Positions 46,275 through 63,780 of a DNA stretch of 64,000 nucleotides are shown one piece after another. This DNA comes from Euglena gracilis (lineage: Eukaryota > Euglenida > Euglenophyceae > Euglenales): the NCBI GenBank assembly GCA_039621445.1, contig CP154954.1:14364387-14428386 (forward strand). Reading direction: 5' to 3'. The translations under genes were made by a program, and so were the position numbers. A model generated the notes under the pieces. The model made no database searches, was not told the origin of the DNA, and was given only the letters and a program-made list of their open reading frames with translations. How positions within the stretch are numbered: position 1 is the stretch's first letter; each line of letters starts with the position of its first letter.

Positions 46275-46580
46275 GTAAACACCTCTTCCTCTCCTGGGAG
46301 TTGTCTGGTTTGCTTCAAAGCAAGAAAATGGCAACATTATTCGCAATATTTCCAATCTTTTTTCATTCCGTTCCATTTTCTATTCAAGTTGCCCACGTTA
46401 ATCAACGTTCCCCTTTTCCACAAAAGGATGAATATGAAAATCATATGTAACACCGACAACCAAAGAATGTCGCCCCTCCCTGGTTGGCTGTCTTTGGTGA
46501 CATAGGAAAAGCATGGGTTTTTTTACACATAGGTTTACAACGTAGGTTTTTTTGGCACCTGGTCGTAGGACCCCCCCCCC

Positions 46581-46964
46581 CAGGGTTTGATATAAGGAGG
46601 GCGTACATGGTTTAGGTGGGGGGTGTCCCCCCCCCCCCCCCCCCCCCACCTGCAAGGGGGGTCCGGACCACCCCCCCCCCCCACCTGCCAGGGGGGTCCG
46701 GACCGACCCTGGGGGGTATCCGGGACCCCCCCAAAAAGGGTCAATTTTTTTTTTGCATTTTTGGCACATTTTTGCCCAAAAAGTGCCCAAAATGGCACTT
46801 TTGGTCCTTTTGGGGGGTCAAAAATTTTCGGCCCGGCGCGAAATTCGGTCACCCAGACCGCCACTGTTTAGGTAGGGGGGGTGTCCCCCCACCCCCCCCC
46901 CCCCCTCCTGGCCCGCAGAGGGGGGTCCGGACCACCCCCCCACCTGTCCTTATATCGAACCCTG
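46581..46964. mobile_element. Inverted-repeat element, CAGGGTTTGATATAAGG ends
   Basis: CAGGGTTTGATATAAGG at 46581-46597 and CCTTATATCGAACCCTG at 46948-46964 pair with one mismatch. Inside are GGGGGTCCGGACC blocks in three places and long C-runs. A GGCACATTTTTGCCCAAAAA satellite-like core is present. No coding capacity. Confidence 0.75.
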
Positions 46965-46999
46965 CCCCCTCCCCCGGTTGGGGGTTGCAGGTCAGGGGA

Positions 47000-48980
47000 T
47001 GCTTATGACCCCCCCTGGTCGGCGGTTGTAGGAATCCAATGCATGAAATACAAATGAATGATAAGTTTAGAAAAATATAAAATGAAAGGTTGCTTTTGAG
47101 GCGTGCTGCACTTTCAGTTTTTATCAGCAAATTTCCAGTTTTGCCATTTTGCTCAGTTTTTGGGGACCAGCTCTGCATAGCAGCCCTGGACCCCCCTCAT
47201 CCTGAATGGCGGGAGGGCCACACAGCACCCGTTTTTTTTTTTTTTTTTTTGTGGGCCTGCACCTTTTCGCACCCAGTGGGCTGGTCCTTCAGGAACTCCT
47301 ATGGTTGACAATTTTTTGGATTGGACCAACAATTGGACCATTAATTTGCCCTGAATTGGAAAAGGTGGTTCCGTCGGGAACCGTTGAATTAGGCATATGC
47401 CTCCAGGAGAGCACAATGTCTGCCCATCCCCTTGTCTGCCGTTCTTCTGTCTTTTCTGTCCACTCCTTTACGACCGTCTGACCTCTTCCGAGGCTGGGCC
47501 ACCCCCCCCCCCCAGGCGGTGGTTGGGCGGAGCAGAGGCGGATTCACTGTTGTGTGTTCCTCCTAATTGCACCCCCAAAACCCCTCACAAACACGTGAGC
47601 ATGCAAACACACGCAGAACTGGTTTATTCTTTGCCCACATTCATTGACTCGAACCCAGCACAAAACCCTGCACAAATGGAACATTACGTCACACCATCAA
47701 AAATGTGTGTGACCTGGTGTGTGAAAATGGCTGGTCTGGTCAATTTCTTAAGTCAAAGGGGACCGTTCGCCTGGGGATATGGGTCCATCCAGCCAGCACC
47801 TTTTTCTTGCCTTTCCTGCCTTGTTTGCTGCCCCACACAACTTCAGCTGGGATGCGGCCGCGGCGCCAAAGAAATATTTTGCCAGGCAGACTGCACCGAA
47901 GAAATCGACGCAAGGCGAATTTTTTTCTAAAAATCGGTAAAAAATGGCCAAATGGATTTTGAAAGACTCAAAAAGATTTCAGATTCTGCTTGGAATGGTC
48001 CCATCTCTCCCCCATCCACGCGGTGCAGCCTAATTTCAAAATTCGCAATAACCTCCTTCCCACCCTCCTTATTGCCTTTCATCATCGTTCCCATCGCCAT
48101 CCCAGATTCTTTGTGTTGTTGACCGGGTGGTTCTGAAGACACCGAGTGCTAGAATGGGAACGTGGTGGATGGTGACTCAATACTCTTCATCGTCCCTTGT
48201 TTCCAGGACGCCGAAAATTTAGGTTGGAGAATGTTTAGTTTTCTGCTATTTCGGGCACTGTATGTGTCGGACACTCCCGCTGTTGTCAACGACACATTTC
48301 TGGGACATTTTTGTGGTTTTTCCTCCCCTTGAAGTGCTGCGACTTTGACACACTGTACCGCTTGTCTCCGAAGCCTCCCCCAGCAACCAAGCATTTGGGT
48401 ACATAACTTTTGGTTTTATTATTGGTTTCCCCCGCCACATATCAAAGACAAATGGGACGAAAGATTATTTATTTTATTCTAATGGCAAATCAAAATTTGG
48501 TGGGAATTGTTTGGTTGCATTTTTCTTTCCTATCAAGTCCGGATTTCTCACACACAAGGCAGTTTGTAAACCGTGTCGGTTAATCAGGGTTTCTGATAGG
48601 TTTGCGGCTGGCCCCGTATTATAGTGGCCGAAATGTTTTTATTCCACCCATTCCCACCCACTGGTTGGAATCAACCACGTAGGCCACTGGCTGACTGCTC
48701 CACTACTGAGAACACAGTATTGTAATAGATAAATTGCACTGTGTGATCAATTGGCAGTGCGCAGGAAGGATTTCCAGAGCACTGTGACTACCCCGCCTCT
48801 CCCCCCCACCCCAGCGGCAACCTTGCCCTCCAACCGGCTCTGCCCATTTGTCCCCCTTTAATGTTCAGAGCTACCTCGCTGCCCGAACCGTCGAGTTTTG
48901 CTTTTGGGGTCTGGGGGAGGGTGGTTTTCTGTGTAAAACACAATCTGTGAACACGAAAGAAAAAAGTTGCCCAGCTTAGC
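47000..48980. other. No confident gene
   Basis: Non-coding or unresolved. It holds a poly-T run near 47230, a degraded CCAGCC-family copy at 47745-47850 and the possible last exon of gene C at 47617-47712. Nothing else was supported. Confidence 0.4.
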
Positions 48981-48991
48981 AGAATGACTGG

Positions 48992-49250
48992 ATGTTCGTG
49001 TGTGAAACTTTAACCCCCAAAGATAACCACGGGGCAATTGAAGGCATTTGGTTTGTTGTGGAGTTCTCTGAAATGCAACACAGCCCAAATGCACCTCGGA
49101 ATGGGGACCAAGGTGGCAAGGAGGGGTGGGCCAGTTTCCATGGCTTGGAGTGGCGCTGCAATGGTGGCGACCCGGGCTTTGCGTGCGGCTGCACTCACGG
49201 ACCAGGGCCACGGGGGTGCAGGAAGGGTGTGGGGACCATGCCCCCCGGGA
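48992..49250 (+). CDS. Possible exon, unrecognised
   Basis: Open from ATG 48992 with DNHGAIEGIWFVVEFSEMQH and later WASFHGLEWRCNGGDPGFAC. A second frame over 49125-49200 reads AWSGAAMVATRALRAAALTD. Third-position bias is moderate and rises 3'. It could be one or two exons of a gene ending further on (a helix-like APLWRVRTLAAVMLG lies at 49552). No function assigned. Confidence 0.3.
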
Positions 49251-49259
49251 GAAGGTCAG

Positions 49260-49515
49260 TTTCCACTTTCAAAAAAACCAGTCAGTCATTTTTTTTAAAA
49301 AAAATCGGTCCCAGTTCGCAGCAGTCGGTCACTTTGGCCATTCAGCCAATAAATGACTCAAAATCAATGGCCAAAAACCTCCCAAAGAAGTCCAGTGCTT
49401 TCGGCGCGGGGTGGCAACTTTCAGCCATTCTGGCCGACCCCCCCCCCCGTGGGGGTCTGGAGCCAAAAACAAGTCAGTCATTCCAAAAAAACCCAGTCAG
49501 TCACCCCCGTGGGTG
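49260..49515. repeat. Dispersed CCAGTCAGTCACTTTTT repeat
   Basis: AAAAACCAGTCAGTCATTTTT occurs at both sides of this stretch. Related motifs, also inverted (AGTGACTGACTGG), occur at 52195-52310, 52918-52980 and 62345-62405. It is a family with CCAGTCAGTCA ends enclosing C-runs and unique cores. Confidence 0.5.
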
Positions 49516-49835
49516 GGTTCAGACACACCTGAACATGGTGTGGACCCCCCACCGGCACCACTGTGGCGCGTGCGCACTCTGGCCGCTGTGATGCTGGGCA
49601 CCACAGCGGCCGGGAGACCCGGACGGCGGCCGGACAAACTGGGGTGCAGGCGACATAGATACACCAGTGTTCAAAGCATTGTGCCGTTGACACAGAGGGG
49701 GGTGCCAACGACCCGGTGTGGTTCGAGGACAAAACTCGCCTGGTGTTCCGGCAAAATGCCGTTGACACGAGGAGTGTGAAAAACAACACGGTGTGTCTTG
49801 AACAAGGGGGGAGGGAAAGGAATGAATGAGGCCAG

Positions 49836-50272
49836 TAACCCCCCCCCAATTAGAAGCCCCCCCCCAAATAACAACCCCCCCCCAAATAGAAGCCCCCCCC
49901 CTCAGGTTTCGCACCAAAAATCCAAATAACACCCCCCCCGGCTTCGCCGGGGGGGGGGGGGGCTGTTATTTGGATGTTACTTCGCCGGGGGGAAATTTGA
50001 CGAAAAAAAATCCGAAAAATGGGGAAACCTCGACTCCACGAGGTCGACATTGGGGTGATATCTAGTATCATTGAAGCATGGCCTATCCACCCACAAGAAT
50101 AAATGCGTCTTGCAATTTTTTAATTTTGGAACGCGTTCGAACCGCGGATCGACCGCTGGCCGAAGTTTTTCCTTTAGACAAAGGGTACCCAATTAGAAGC
50201 CCCCCCCCTCGGGTTTTCCGCAGAGTGACCGAATAATAGCCCCGGGGGGCTTCTAATTGGGGGGGGGGGTTA
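49836..50272. mobile_element. Inverted-repeat element, TAAC-run-AATTAGAAGCC ends
   Basis: Left end TAA plus a C-run, AATTAGAAGCC and another C-run; right end a G-run, GGCTTCTAATT, G-run and TTA. A second AATTAGAAGCC at about 50190 makes the 3' part a smaller nested palindrome. A hairpin (CCAAATAACA...TGTTATTTGG) lies at 49921-49974 around GGCTTCGCC. Non-coding. Confidence 0.75.
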
Positions 50273-50544
50273 GGTGGGCACCAGGGTGAAGGGGGTGTCT
50301 AGAATCAGGAACATTCTCACGCCATGTACGTCAACTCCCACGGTTTATATTTCAAACATTTCAAGACCCTCGGGGTGTTTGTAGTTGGAGGGAGCTATAT
50401 TTGTGTGAAAAAAAAAAGAACGCTTGGGACAAACAAAATTGTGGTTGTTTTTCAATGCGGGTTGGAGGAATGCACAAATTCATCAGCAACATTCTTGACT
50501 CCGCCCACCCCCCTTCCATTCACTCGTTCACTGGCAGCAAACTG

Positions 50545-53500
50545 ATGGGACCGAAGAAGGTGTCGTTCAAGGAGGACAAGGCGAAGGCGGCCAAGCGGCC
50601 GGCCCCCAAGAAGTACAAGGTCAAGGTCGCCCAGAGCCCCGCCGGGGGGGAGGCGGCGGACCCGTTCATCAAGAAGAAGAAGCAGCGCGTCGACCCGTCG
50701 AAGGCCGCCGCAGCCACCGTCCCGCTGCCGCAAGATGGGCACGGGGCCAACGGTTTTTTTTTTGACAGACTGCAATCGTGTGTTTTTTTTTAAGAACCAC
50801 GGGGCATGTCAACGACGGTGTGTCAACGTCACACTTCTAGCGGGGGGGGCAGACATGCCGCGGAAATGTGTCGTTGACACAGGGGTTTCAACAATACGGT
50901 GCCTCTGACAAAGGCAGAAGCACACGTCCGACACATTTAGCCAGTCTTCACTACCACGCAGAAGTTGGTTGTCAATCCACAAAAATGTTCACATATGCAT
51001 TTTTTTTTTGTGTGTGCCCTGCTATATTTGGAAGCTTTTGGGGTGGAGATGTGCACCAGTTTTTCCGTTCCCATTTGCAATGATCAAAAGTGGCGTGGAA
51101 AACATTGGTGAGGGATAATCCCACCAAACCATTTTGCCGGTTTGCTCGATTCCAATTTTCCGCCGTTCAATTTTTTTCTATCCAATTTTGTTCAGAGCCA
51201 ATCCCCCCCCCCGGTAATCTCCTCCTGGTGAAGATCAACAAATGATGCTCCGGAACATCAAGAGTCAAGGATTCAAAGCCATTCGAGGGGACCTCAAAAT
51301 GGCGGGATCAGATTGTCACCAACCCCCCCCCCCCCCGGTTTTAAACTCACCTTTTGGGCCGACCCACCCAATGAAACCCAACCACGGGGGTTTTCGCGAG
51401 CTGCGAGGCTTTGGACCTCAAGCGGGGGGGGGGGGCAGGCTTTTGCTTAAGGGATTGCAGTACCCCCCCCGGGGGGGGGCTGGACTGCAGCTAGTCCAAA
51501 TTTGGCTAGTGGGTTTTCTAGCAGACCCCCCCCGGGGGGGTCTAGCTAGTCCACTTTTTCCAGTGTCTAGCCGATTGGCTAGCCAGTACCCCCCCCCCCC
51601 GGGTCCTTAAGCAAAAGCCTGGGGGGGGGGGACTCAGTCACGGAAGCCGCCACGGTGGCCCCCCGCCGGGCGGTGCGGCCGTCCAAGAAGCGCAAGGCGG
51701 AGGCGCTGGTGGACGTGGACCGCCTGCCGGAGAGCAAGCGGGCCCGGCTGACCACCGAGTTCCGGGACGTCTGCGTGGTGGGCGACCGCGTCCCGGCTGC
51801 TTTTTTAAGACCCCCGGGGGGAGGGAGGATCACCAACCGACCCAGCCCGGTACAGGGAACCCCCCCCCCCATAATCTGAGGGCATTTCCCAAAAAGTTTT
51901 CGGCGCCGAAACCCATACCCGGGCCTCCAGCCCGGAACCCGGGGGGGGGGCTTCTGGCCCCATACCACTCACCCACCCACCCCCTTCCCCCCAGGGTGGT
52001 CTTCTAGCTTAAGAAGAAGCCGGACCTCATCAAACTGGCCCAGGCCATTGTGAAGCAGGTGTGCTGGTGCCGTGTGGACAGTCGCTTGGTCACTGTCCCC
52101 CCCCCCCAGAGTTCAAAGTGGCTGACTTGTGGTTTGGCCGCAGTCATCCTTGAGGGCGGGTACCAAAGTGTCCCTGCCATACCATTGTTTAACACCTGTC
52201 CCACCCCACCCACAGGGGGGGGGTGACTAACTGGCTTTTTTAGAGTGACTGACTGGTTTTCTGGCCAAGGCCTCCCCAGGGGGGTGGGGTAGGAAAATTG
52301 AAAAGTGACTGGCCTGGTGGTAGTTTTGGACGCTTCATATTCCCAAATGCTTGACCTTGATTCGTATTTCATGCTTTCATAATTTCTGGGTTATTCTGGA
52401 AGATTTTTCTGCCCTCTTTGGAAATAAGAGATTTTGACAAAATCCCTCTCTGCTGGTCTGGCCACCTGCCATTTTTGCCACGTCGGTCAACGGAACAATA
52501 TCAGCCCTGGGCCTATTCTCAAGGCACACCGGCTCCAACCCCCCCCCCCTCTCGACCACAGCTGTACGACGGGGTGGTGGAGGCCAAGCCAACCCACCGC
52601 ATCAACCTCGTGAACGTCACGTTCAAGACCGCTCAACAGCACCAGGCGGCGTGCGCCAAAGAGCCACAGACCATTTTCGGTCAGGCCGGGCCGCTGCTGA
52701 AGGCATTGAATGCCGCGCATTGTACCCCCCACCAGGGGGTGGTTTTTTGGCCCGGACCCCCCCCCCCCGGGGCAGGGTCGGCAAAAAAAAACCCCACTAA
52801 AGTGACCCGGCGCCGAAGGCCGGGTTTTTTTGGGGTGGGCCCTTTTTTTCATGTTTTTGGTCAAATTTCCTTTGGATTCCAGAGTGGCCAGCCCCCCCCC
52901 CCCCCCCCCGGGAGGTGGTAACTGACTGGTTTCCCCCCAAAAAAGTGACTGAGTGGTTTTTCGAAAAGTGGAGTGACCCGGGGGGGGTCAGTAAAAAATT
53001 GTATGGTGGGGGGTTGGGACGCCCCCCCCCCCCTCTCTGGCATACCTTCCCCCCCTTGTTCTTGACACGGCTGGTCCATGACAACCCCCCACCCCCGTGT
53101 CAACCACAACTTTGTGCGTTTCAAGGACAGCTTATTTTTGTCGGGTGGGACACATTTTTCGACGCCGAAATTTTTTGAAAAGGTGCTATTTTTTAGCATT
53201 TTTCGCAATTTTTCGGCCATTTTTTTTGTGGGTTCCCCGGGAACCCCCCCCCCCCCCCCCGGGGGGGGGGGGGGGTGGGGGGGCCCCCCCCCCCCCCCCG
53301 CCTTTTAAAAAACCCTGGTGCCGGGGTCCGCCGCGGACGGTGACATGCAAGTCGCTCGCCGCCCGCACGAGTGAGCACGCGGTGGTCCACCTCGGCAACA
53401 AAATCCTGCTCCACGCCCTGAAGTCCGCGTGGCCCTCCACGGTGTCCGTGGTGGAGCTGACGCCGGAGGCCGTCCGGGTATGTTCCCCATTTGTCCGTCA

Positions 53501-53911
53501 CGGCACGGGTTCGGCGGCACGGTGAACGAATCTTGAGTACCTACCTCAGATTGGTCGAAGGAGTATTTGTTGCTGTTGGCAATAACTAATACAAAATAGA
53601 AATAATTTGCAGTATTAGAATGTTAGGACATTATGTATGCAAACGTTTTGTGTTGAGTATTTGCAACATTGCAAATGTTAATTTGTGCAGATGCCGCTGT
53701 GGTTGATTGTGCAAACCAATTGTGTCAGCTGTTCCGCAGGCTCTCTGACCACGCGGGGAGGGGTTTGCAAATGACGGTACCAACTTTCCATCTCGCGCAG
53801 CTGCGGTTCGACAGCCCAGATGAGGCCCAGGAGGTGATCGACGGCGGCCGCAAGACGATTCTGGACCTCCCGTTCCTCCCCCGTTCCGTGTGGGGCATCA
53901 AGGGCGTGTAG
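50545..53911 (+). CDS. Gene B: complete five-exon basic, probably nuclear protein (253 aa)
   Basis: Exons 50545-50752, 51638-51777, 52562-52738, 53352-53477 and 53801-53911 total 762 bases, with phases 1,0,0,0 and GT...AG introns, from ATG to TAG. The N-terminal third is lysine/arginine-rich (MGPKKVSFKEDKAKAAKRPA, IKKKKQRVDPSK, RPSKKRKAEAL), with several nuclear-localisation-like clusters. The C-terminal half is globular: QLYDGVVEAKPTHRINLVNV, NKILLHALKSAW, then VSVVELTPEAVR joined to LRFDSPDEAQEVIDGG. That last strand-helix pattern resembles half of an RRM-like or DUF4283-like fold, but I cannot name the family. Third positions are strongly GC. Introns carry a CAGGC-type MITE, the CCAGTCAGTCA repeat and the AGTGCTATTTTT repeat. 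Confidence 0.75.
51436..51621. mobile_element. 186 bp MITE, CAGGCTTTTGCTTAAGG ends
   Basis: CAGGCTTTTGCTTAAGG at the left and CCTTAAGCAAAAGCCTG at the right are perfect 17 bp inverted repeats. Inside, CTGGACTGCAGCTAGTCC and GGCTAGCCAG are further small palindromes. It ends 16 bp before gene B exon 2. Related ends and cores occur at 10270-10330, 54343-54731, 56381-56465 and 59295-59931. Confidence 0.85.
53175..53320. repeat. AGTGCTATTTTT / poly-C/G repeat, copy in gene B intron
   Basis: AAAAGGTGCTATTTTTTAGC, TTTTTCGCAATTTTTCGGCC, GGTTCCCCGGGAACC and long C/G runs then CTTTTAAAAAACC, parallel to 23755-23900. Confidence 0.65.
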
Positions 53912-54071
53912 CGCCTGTGAACCTTGCGCCCCCACCCTCCTGTAGCCATATTGTTGGCTTGCTGGCTATGGCGCCAGTTACGGACCGCCTCCTCGTTCTT
54001 TTTTGTTACTGTGTTTGCATTTCTTGACACCTTTTGCACAGATGCAAACCTGTTTGTTGCGTTCACCTGCA

Positions 54072-54119
54072 ATCCCACCTCAAACACACCACACACACAC
54101 ACACACACACACAACACAT

Positions 54120-54170
<51 letters not shown>

Positions 54171-54330
54171 ACACACACAAACAACACCCCACCCACACCC
54201 CCCCCCCCACACCCACACCCACACCCCACACCCACCCCCCACACCACACCCACACCCCCCCCCCCCCCACACCCACACCCACCCACCCACAACCACCCAC
54301 CCACCCCCCACCCCCCCCCCCCACAGCTTT
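54072..54330. repeat. (CA)n and (CCCACA)n microsatellite
   Basis: CA array grading into CCCACACC and poly-C, downstream of gene B. Confidence 0.9.
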
Positions 54331-54342
54331 GCCACCCGCAGC

Positions 54343-54731
54343 TTAAGGGGTGCTGGGAGGGGGCTGGACTGCAGCTGGTCCAAATTTGGCCAGTGGAAAT
54401 CCTAATCCCAGTGGGCCCGCCGTGGGTCCTTTAAGGGGTAGCAAGTTAAAAAAGTGACCGTCACAAAGCACCTAAAATTGTTTGGACCGCCAAAAATGGC
54501 CAAAGTGCCCATTTTTGGCCATTTTTGGCTTTTTTTGGAACAAAATCAGCCGAAAAAGTATTAAAACTCATTTCCACCTTGGCACGCAATGCCGGAGAAA
54601 AGAAATTTAAGTTGGGCGGACCCGTGTACCGCCCAATGGGTCTAGCAAGTCCATTTTTTTCCAGTGTCAAGCAAAATGGGCAGCCAGTGGACCAACCCCC
54701 CCCCCCCCCCCGAGTCCTCAAGCAATGGCCT
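54343..54731. mobile_element. Related CAGGC-type element
   Basis: Right end CGAGTCCTCAAGCAATGGCC then TG is the reverse complement of the left end at 56381 (CAGGCCATTGCTTGAGGACT). The left part contains CTGGACTGCAGCTGGTCC as in 51436-51621. The outer left end is degraded. Confidence 0.45.
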
Positions 54732-54768
54732 GATCCACTCCGACAAACATAATCCAACACGCACCGCA

Positions 54769-55084
54769 TACCTACCCCCCGGGAAACTGTCATGCCCGAG
54801 AACCTGTCAGGGTCCATCCCGGGAAACTGTCAGGGTCCCCGGTACCGGCCAACCTATCAGTTTAAGAAGTTGTCAGGGTCCCCGGTACCGGCCAAACCTG
54901 TCAGGGTCATTTTTCATTGACTTTCCCTTGAAATGCCCTACCTGTACCTGGGAAACTGTCAGGTCCCGCCCAGGAAACTGTCAGGGTCCCCGATACCGGC
55001 CAACCTATCAGCATAGGAAGTTGTCAGGGTCCCCGGTACTGGCCAACCTGTCAGGTGACAGTTTCCCGGGGGGGGGGGGAGGTA
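54769..55084. mobile_element. GGGAAACTGTC-family element, long copy 2
   Basis: TACCTACCCCCCGGGAAACT at the left and AGTTTCCC plus a G-run and AGGTA at the right are mirrored. The interior repeats GTCCCCGGTACCGGCCAACC four times. It is homologous to 27708-27979 throughout. A CA microsatellite begins directly at its right end. Confidence 0.85.
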
Positions 55085-55330
55085 CACACACACACACATA
55101 CACATGCTCACAGGCACACAGGTACACATACATACACACACAGGCACATACACACACATCCACCAACAACAAACACACACACATTCACATACACATTGAC
55201 AAACAACACACACCCACACACAGGTACATGCACGCATACACAAACAACACACACACACACGCACAGGCACAGGTACACACACACATACACCAACAACAAC
55301 ACCCACACACCCACACACACAAGCACCACA
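55085..55330. repeat. (CA)n microsatellite
   Basis: ACACAC with ACAGGTACACA variants and AACAACAC blocks. The region 55340-56100 beyond it shows no gene apart from unsupported minus-strand frames. Confidence 0.9.
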
Positions 55331-56107
55331 AAATAGCGCAACACAGATTATGCCCCCCCCAATATTGATAAAGCTTCACAATTATACAGCTCTGATCAAA
55401 TGGGCTCTCACGCATTAGACATCGAGCTGGCTGCGTGATTGAAGCAACATCAGAGTCAAACCGCCCCCTCCCCCACAGGAGTCTTGGTACTCTGTCCCAT
55501 TTTGTTTCTGTCAGCCAGTTTCATTCGCTTGGCGTGTGTGCGATCTGTGAGTCCCGGGGTGAACATATAATATTATAATAAATAATATATAATATTTTTT
55601 GAGCTTTTTATCTGCACATTTATTTCTCGTTTTGCTCACAAATAATTTGATTTTCAAATAATTCGCATTTTTAGACCAGATTTCACCCAGAGACCGCTTA
55701 TGTCTTTTTTTTTTAGACTTTTGTTCAGTAATTGTAACTTTTTTTCTGCTTTTCTGTGTGTTGCGGCTCTCTTTTGAAATGCATGCAGTGTTCACCCCCT
55801 TTCTGCAGATGAAACGACAATGATTGAGTCTATAAAACAAGCATTTCCACCATAATTTTCGAAAAATCCTCTCTGGCTCGGTGCACATGGGAAAGCATCT
55901 CATAAGCCTTTCTGCGTCCTCTCTGCAACATTGGGCCTCATTTTGAGGCGGTGGTACCACTTCCGAACGGCAAAATCGTTTTGATAATCCCACACGCACT
56001 TTCGTTTCGTTTTCGCTGCTGACCTCGGCGGCGAGGGGGGGTGGGCACCTGGGATGCTGCGGTCAGAGCCGCCCTTCCCTCCCGCAGTCCCCTGCCCTCC
56101 CGCTCCG

Positions 56108-62155
<6,048 letters not shown>

Positions 62156-62659
62156 CGGCCGCGGGGCTCCGCCGCCGCCACACCGGCTGGCTGGGGTCGA
62201 GACCGCGGAGTGTGGGCGCCGGGACTTGTGCGGCACGCGCACTCGAGTGGCTGCCGGCAGATTTCATTATAATTCAGAAGACTCCCCCCCCCCAGGGGGG
62301 TTGGGTGTGTGGGTTGGTCTCGGGCCAAGGGGGGGGGGGTCATTTTCCACTCTGAAAAAACCAGTCAGTCACTTTTTCCTAAGAACCAGTCAGTCAGTCA
62401 GGGGAGGCCACTCTTGAATTTGCTTATGTTGGCAAGGCACCATGGTGACACAATGACATTAGAGGTATGTTCTCATGTGTGGCCCAAATTGAGAAAAAGG
62501 AGGCATAATTCTATCAGAAGAATGGTCACACAAATGTCCTCGAGTTTGCCTATTCCTTCATTATGAACATTTGCCAAAAAGTCTCAAAAAATTCCCAAAA
62601 AATTCCGGCGCCTTCGCTCAGCCAGTTTTCATTTTCGGGCCTACCCCACCTCTGGGGCA

Positions 62660-62830
62660 GGGGTTTTTTAAGCCCCCCCCCCCCCAGCCCCCCCCCAGAG
62701 GGACCCACCCATTTTTCCTCGAAAATGGCCAAAATTGCGAAAAATGCCAAAAATGCCAAAAATAGCACCTTTGTCAAAAATTCGAAAAGTATACTCACTC
62801 CCCTCCAGGGGGCCCTCCAGGGGGGGGGGG
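62660..62830. repeat. AGTGCTATTTTT / poly-C/G repeat, inverted copy
   Basis: TTTTTTAAG, C-runs, GGGACCCACCC, AAAATTGCGAAAAATGCCAA and AAATAGCACCTTTGTC are the reverse complement of the order at 23755-23900. Confidence 0.6.
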
Positions 62831-63419
62831 GCTCAGCCGGACCCCCCCCCCAGGGGACCTCCCGGGGGGAGGTCCCAGGACGGAGGCCTGGGTGTAGGTT
62901 TTTAACTTTTTTGTGAGAAATGTTTTTAATGGCCCAATTTTTACGGGTCCCCCCGGGTTCCCTTGGGGGACTTTAAAACAGGTTTGGCTGTCGTTCCCTA
63001 ACTGCTGCATTTCTTTTTCTTGGTGTGGGATGTGAGTTTTTGACTTCGTTCAGAGGTGAGTGAGTGGGTTCCAGCCGAACTGCCTGCTGACCTGTCTGTT
63101 TATACCATTAACTTTTTTTTTCTGTATTTGCTTAATTGTTTGGGGGATCATTGGTCACCACAGCTGCAAGGTCTGTTCCTCCCTACCCCTGGCTGGTGAG
63201 ACACCAGAATTGTTTCAAAAAAGTCAAAATCCAAAAAAAATTTGCCATTTGTCGCTTCAGCAGGAGCGCACCTTTTTCCAGCCTCGGTCCCCCAACGGCG
63301 TGGTTGGGCCCAGACAGGCTCAGGGATGCCTTCTGCTCTCGCAGCATTATGCCCCCCCCCGATGGCACCCTTCCCCAGACCCATTACCCCCCATCGCAGC
63401 ACCGCAATCGTTCCGCTCT

Positions 63420-63780
63420 AACCCTTGGGCCGCGGCGCAGCGACCGCAGCCGCGGGCCTAGAGGAGCAGCGAGGCCCCTCCTTTCGCCCGCCGCCTGTCG
63501 GAAAGCTTCGCGGGTCCAATTCCCTGGCCGTTTCAAGGGGTGCAATTACTTGTGCCCCCCCACCCCTGTCTGACCAACCCATGGTGCGTTTACCACAAAT
63601 CATTGGTCATAAGCCAAGAAGAGAGGCGCCTGCTGCGTCTCTGGATTCACCAATATATTTCATTAGAAAGTGTGTGCAGCAAGTATGCTGGTCAAGTGCA
63701 GATGAGACCAACGGTGCAGTCCGTAGTTGGGGCGTCAAAAACAATCCGCTCCAGTGTACCTTTTGCACTCCGTTCGCCCG
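63420..63780 (+). CDS. Possible exons of a further gene
   Basis: At 63423-63540 a GC-biased frame reads AAGLEEQRGPSFRPPPVGKL. At 63612-63780 a different frame with unbiased codons reads SQEERRLLRLWIHQYISLES, then VQMRPTVQSVVGASKTIRSS. Both look like protein but I could not place donors and acceptors. The gene may continue past the window edge. Confidence 0.3.

Noticed and set aside
46050-46505. A single 151-codon gene starting at 46050
   Set aside because: Only 46101-46274 has coding look, with an acceptor before and GTAAAC after; it fits better as a gene C exon.
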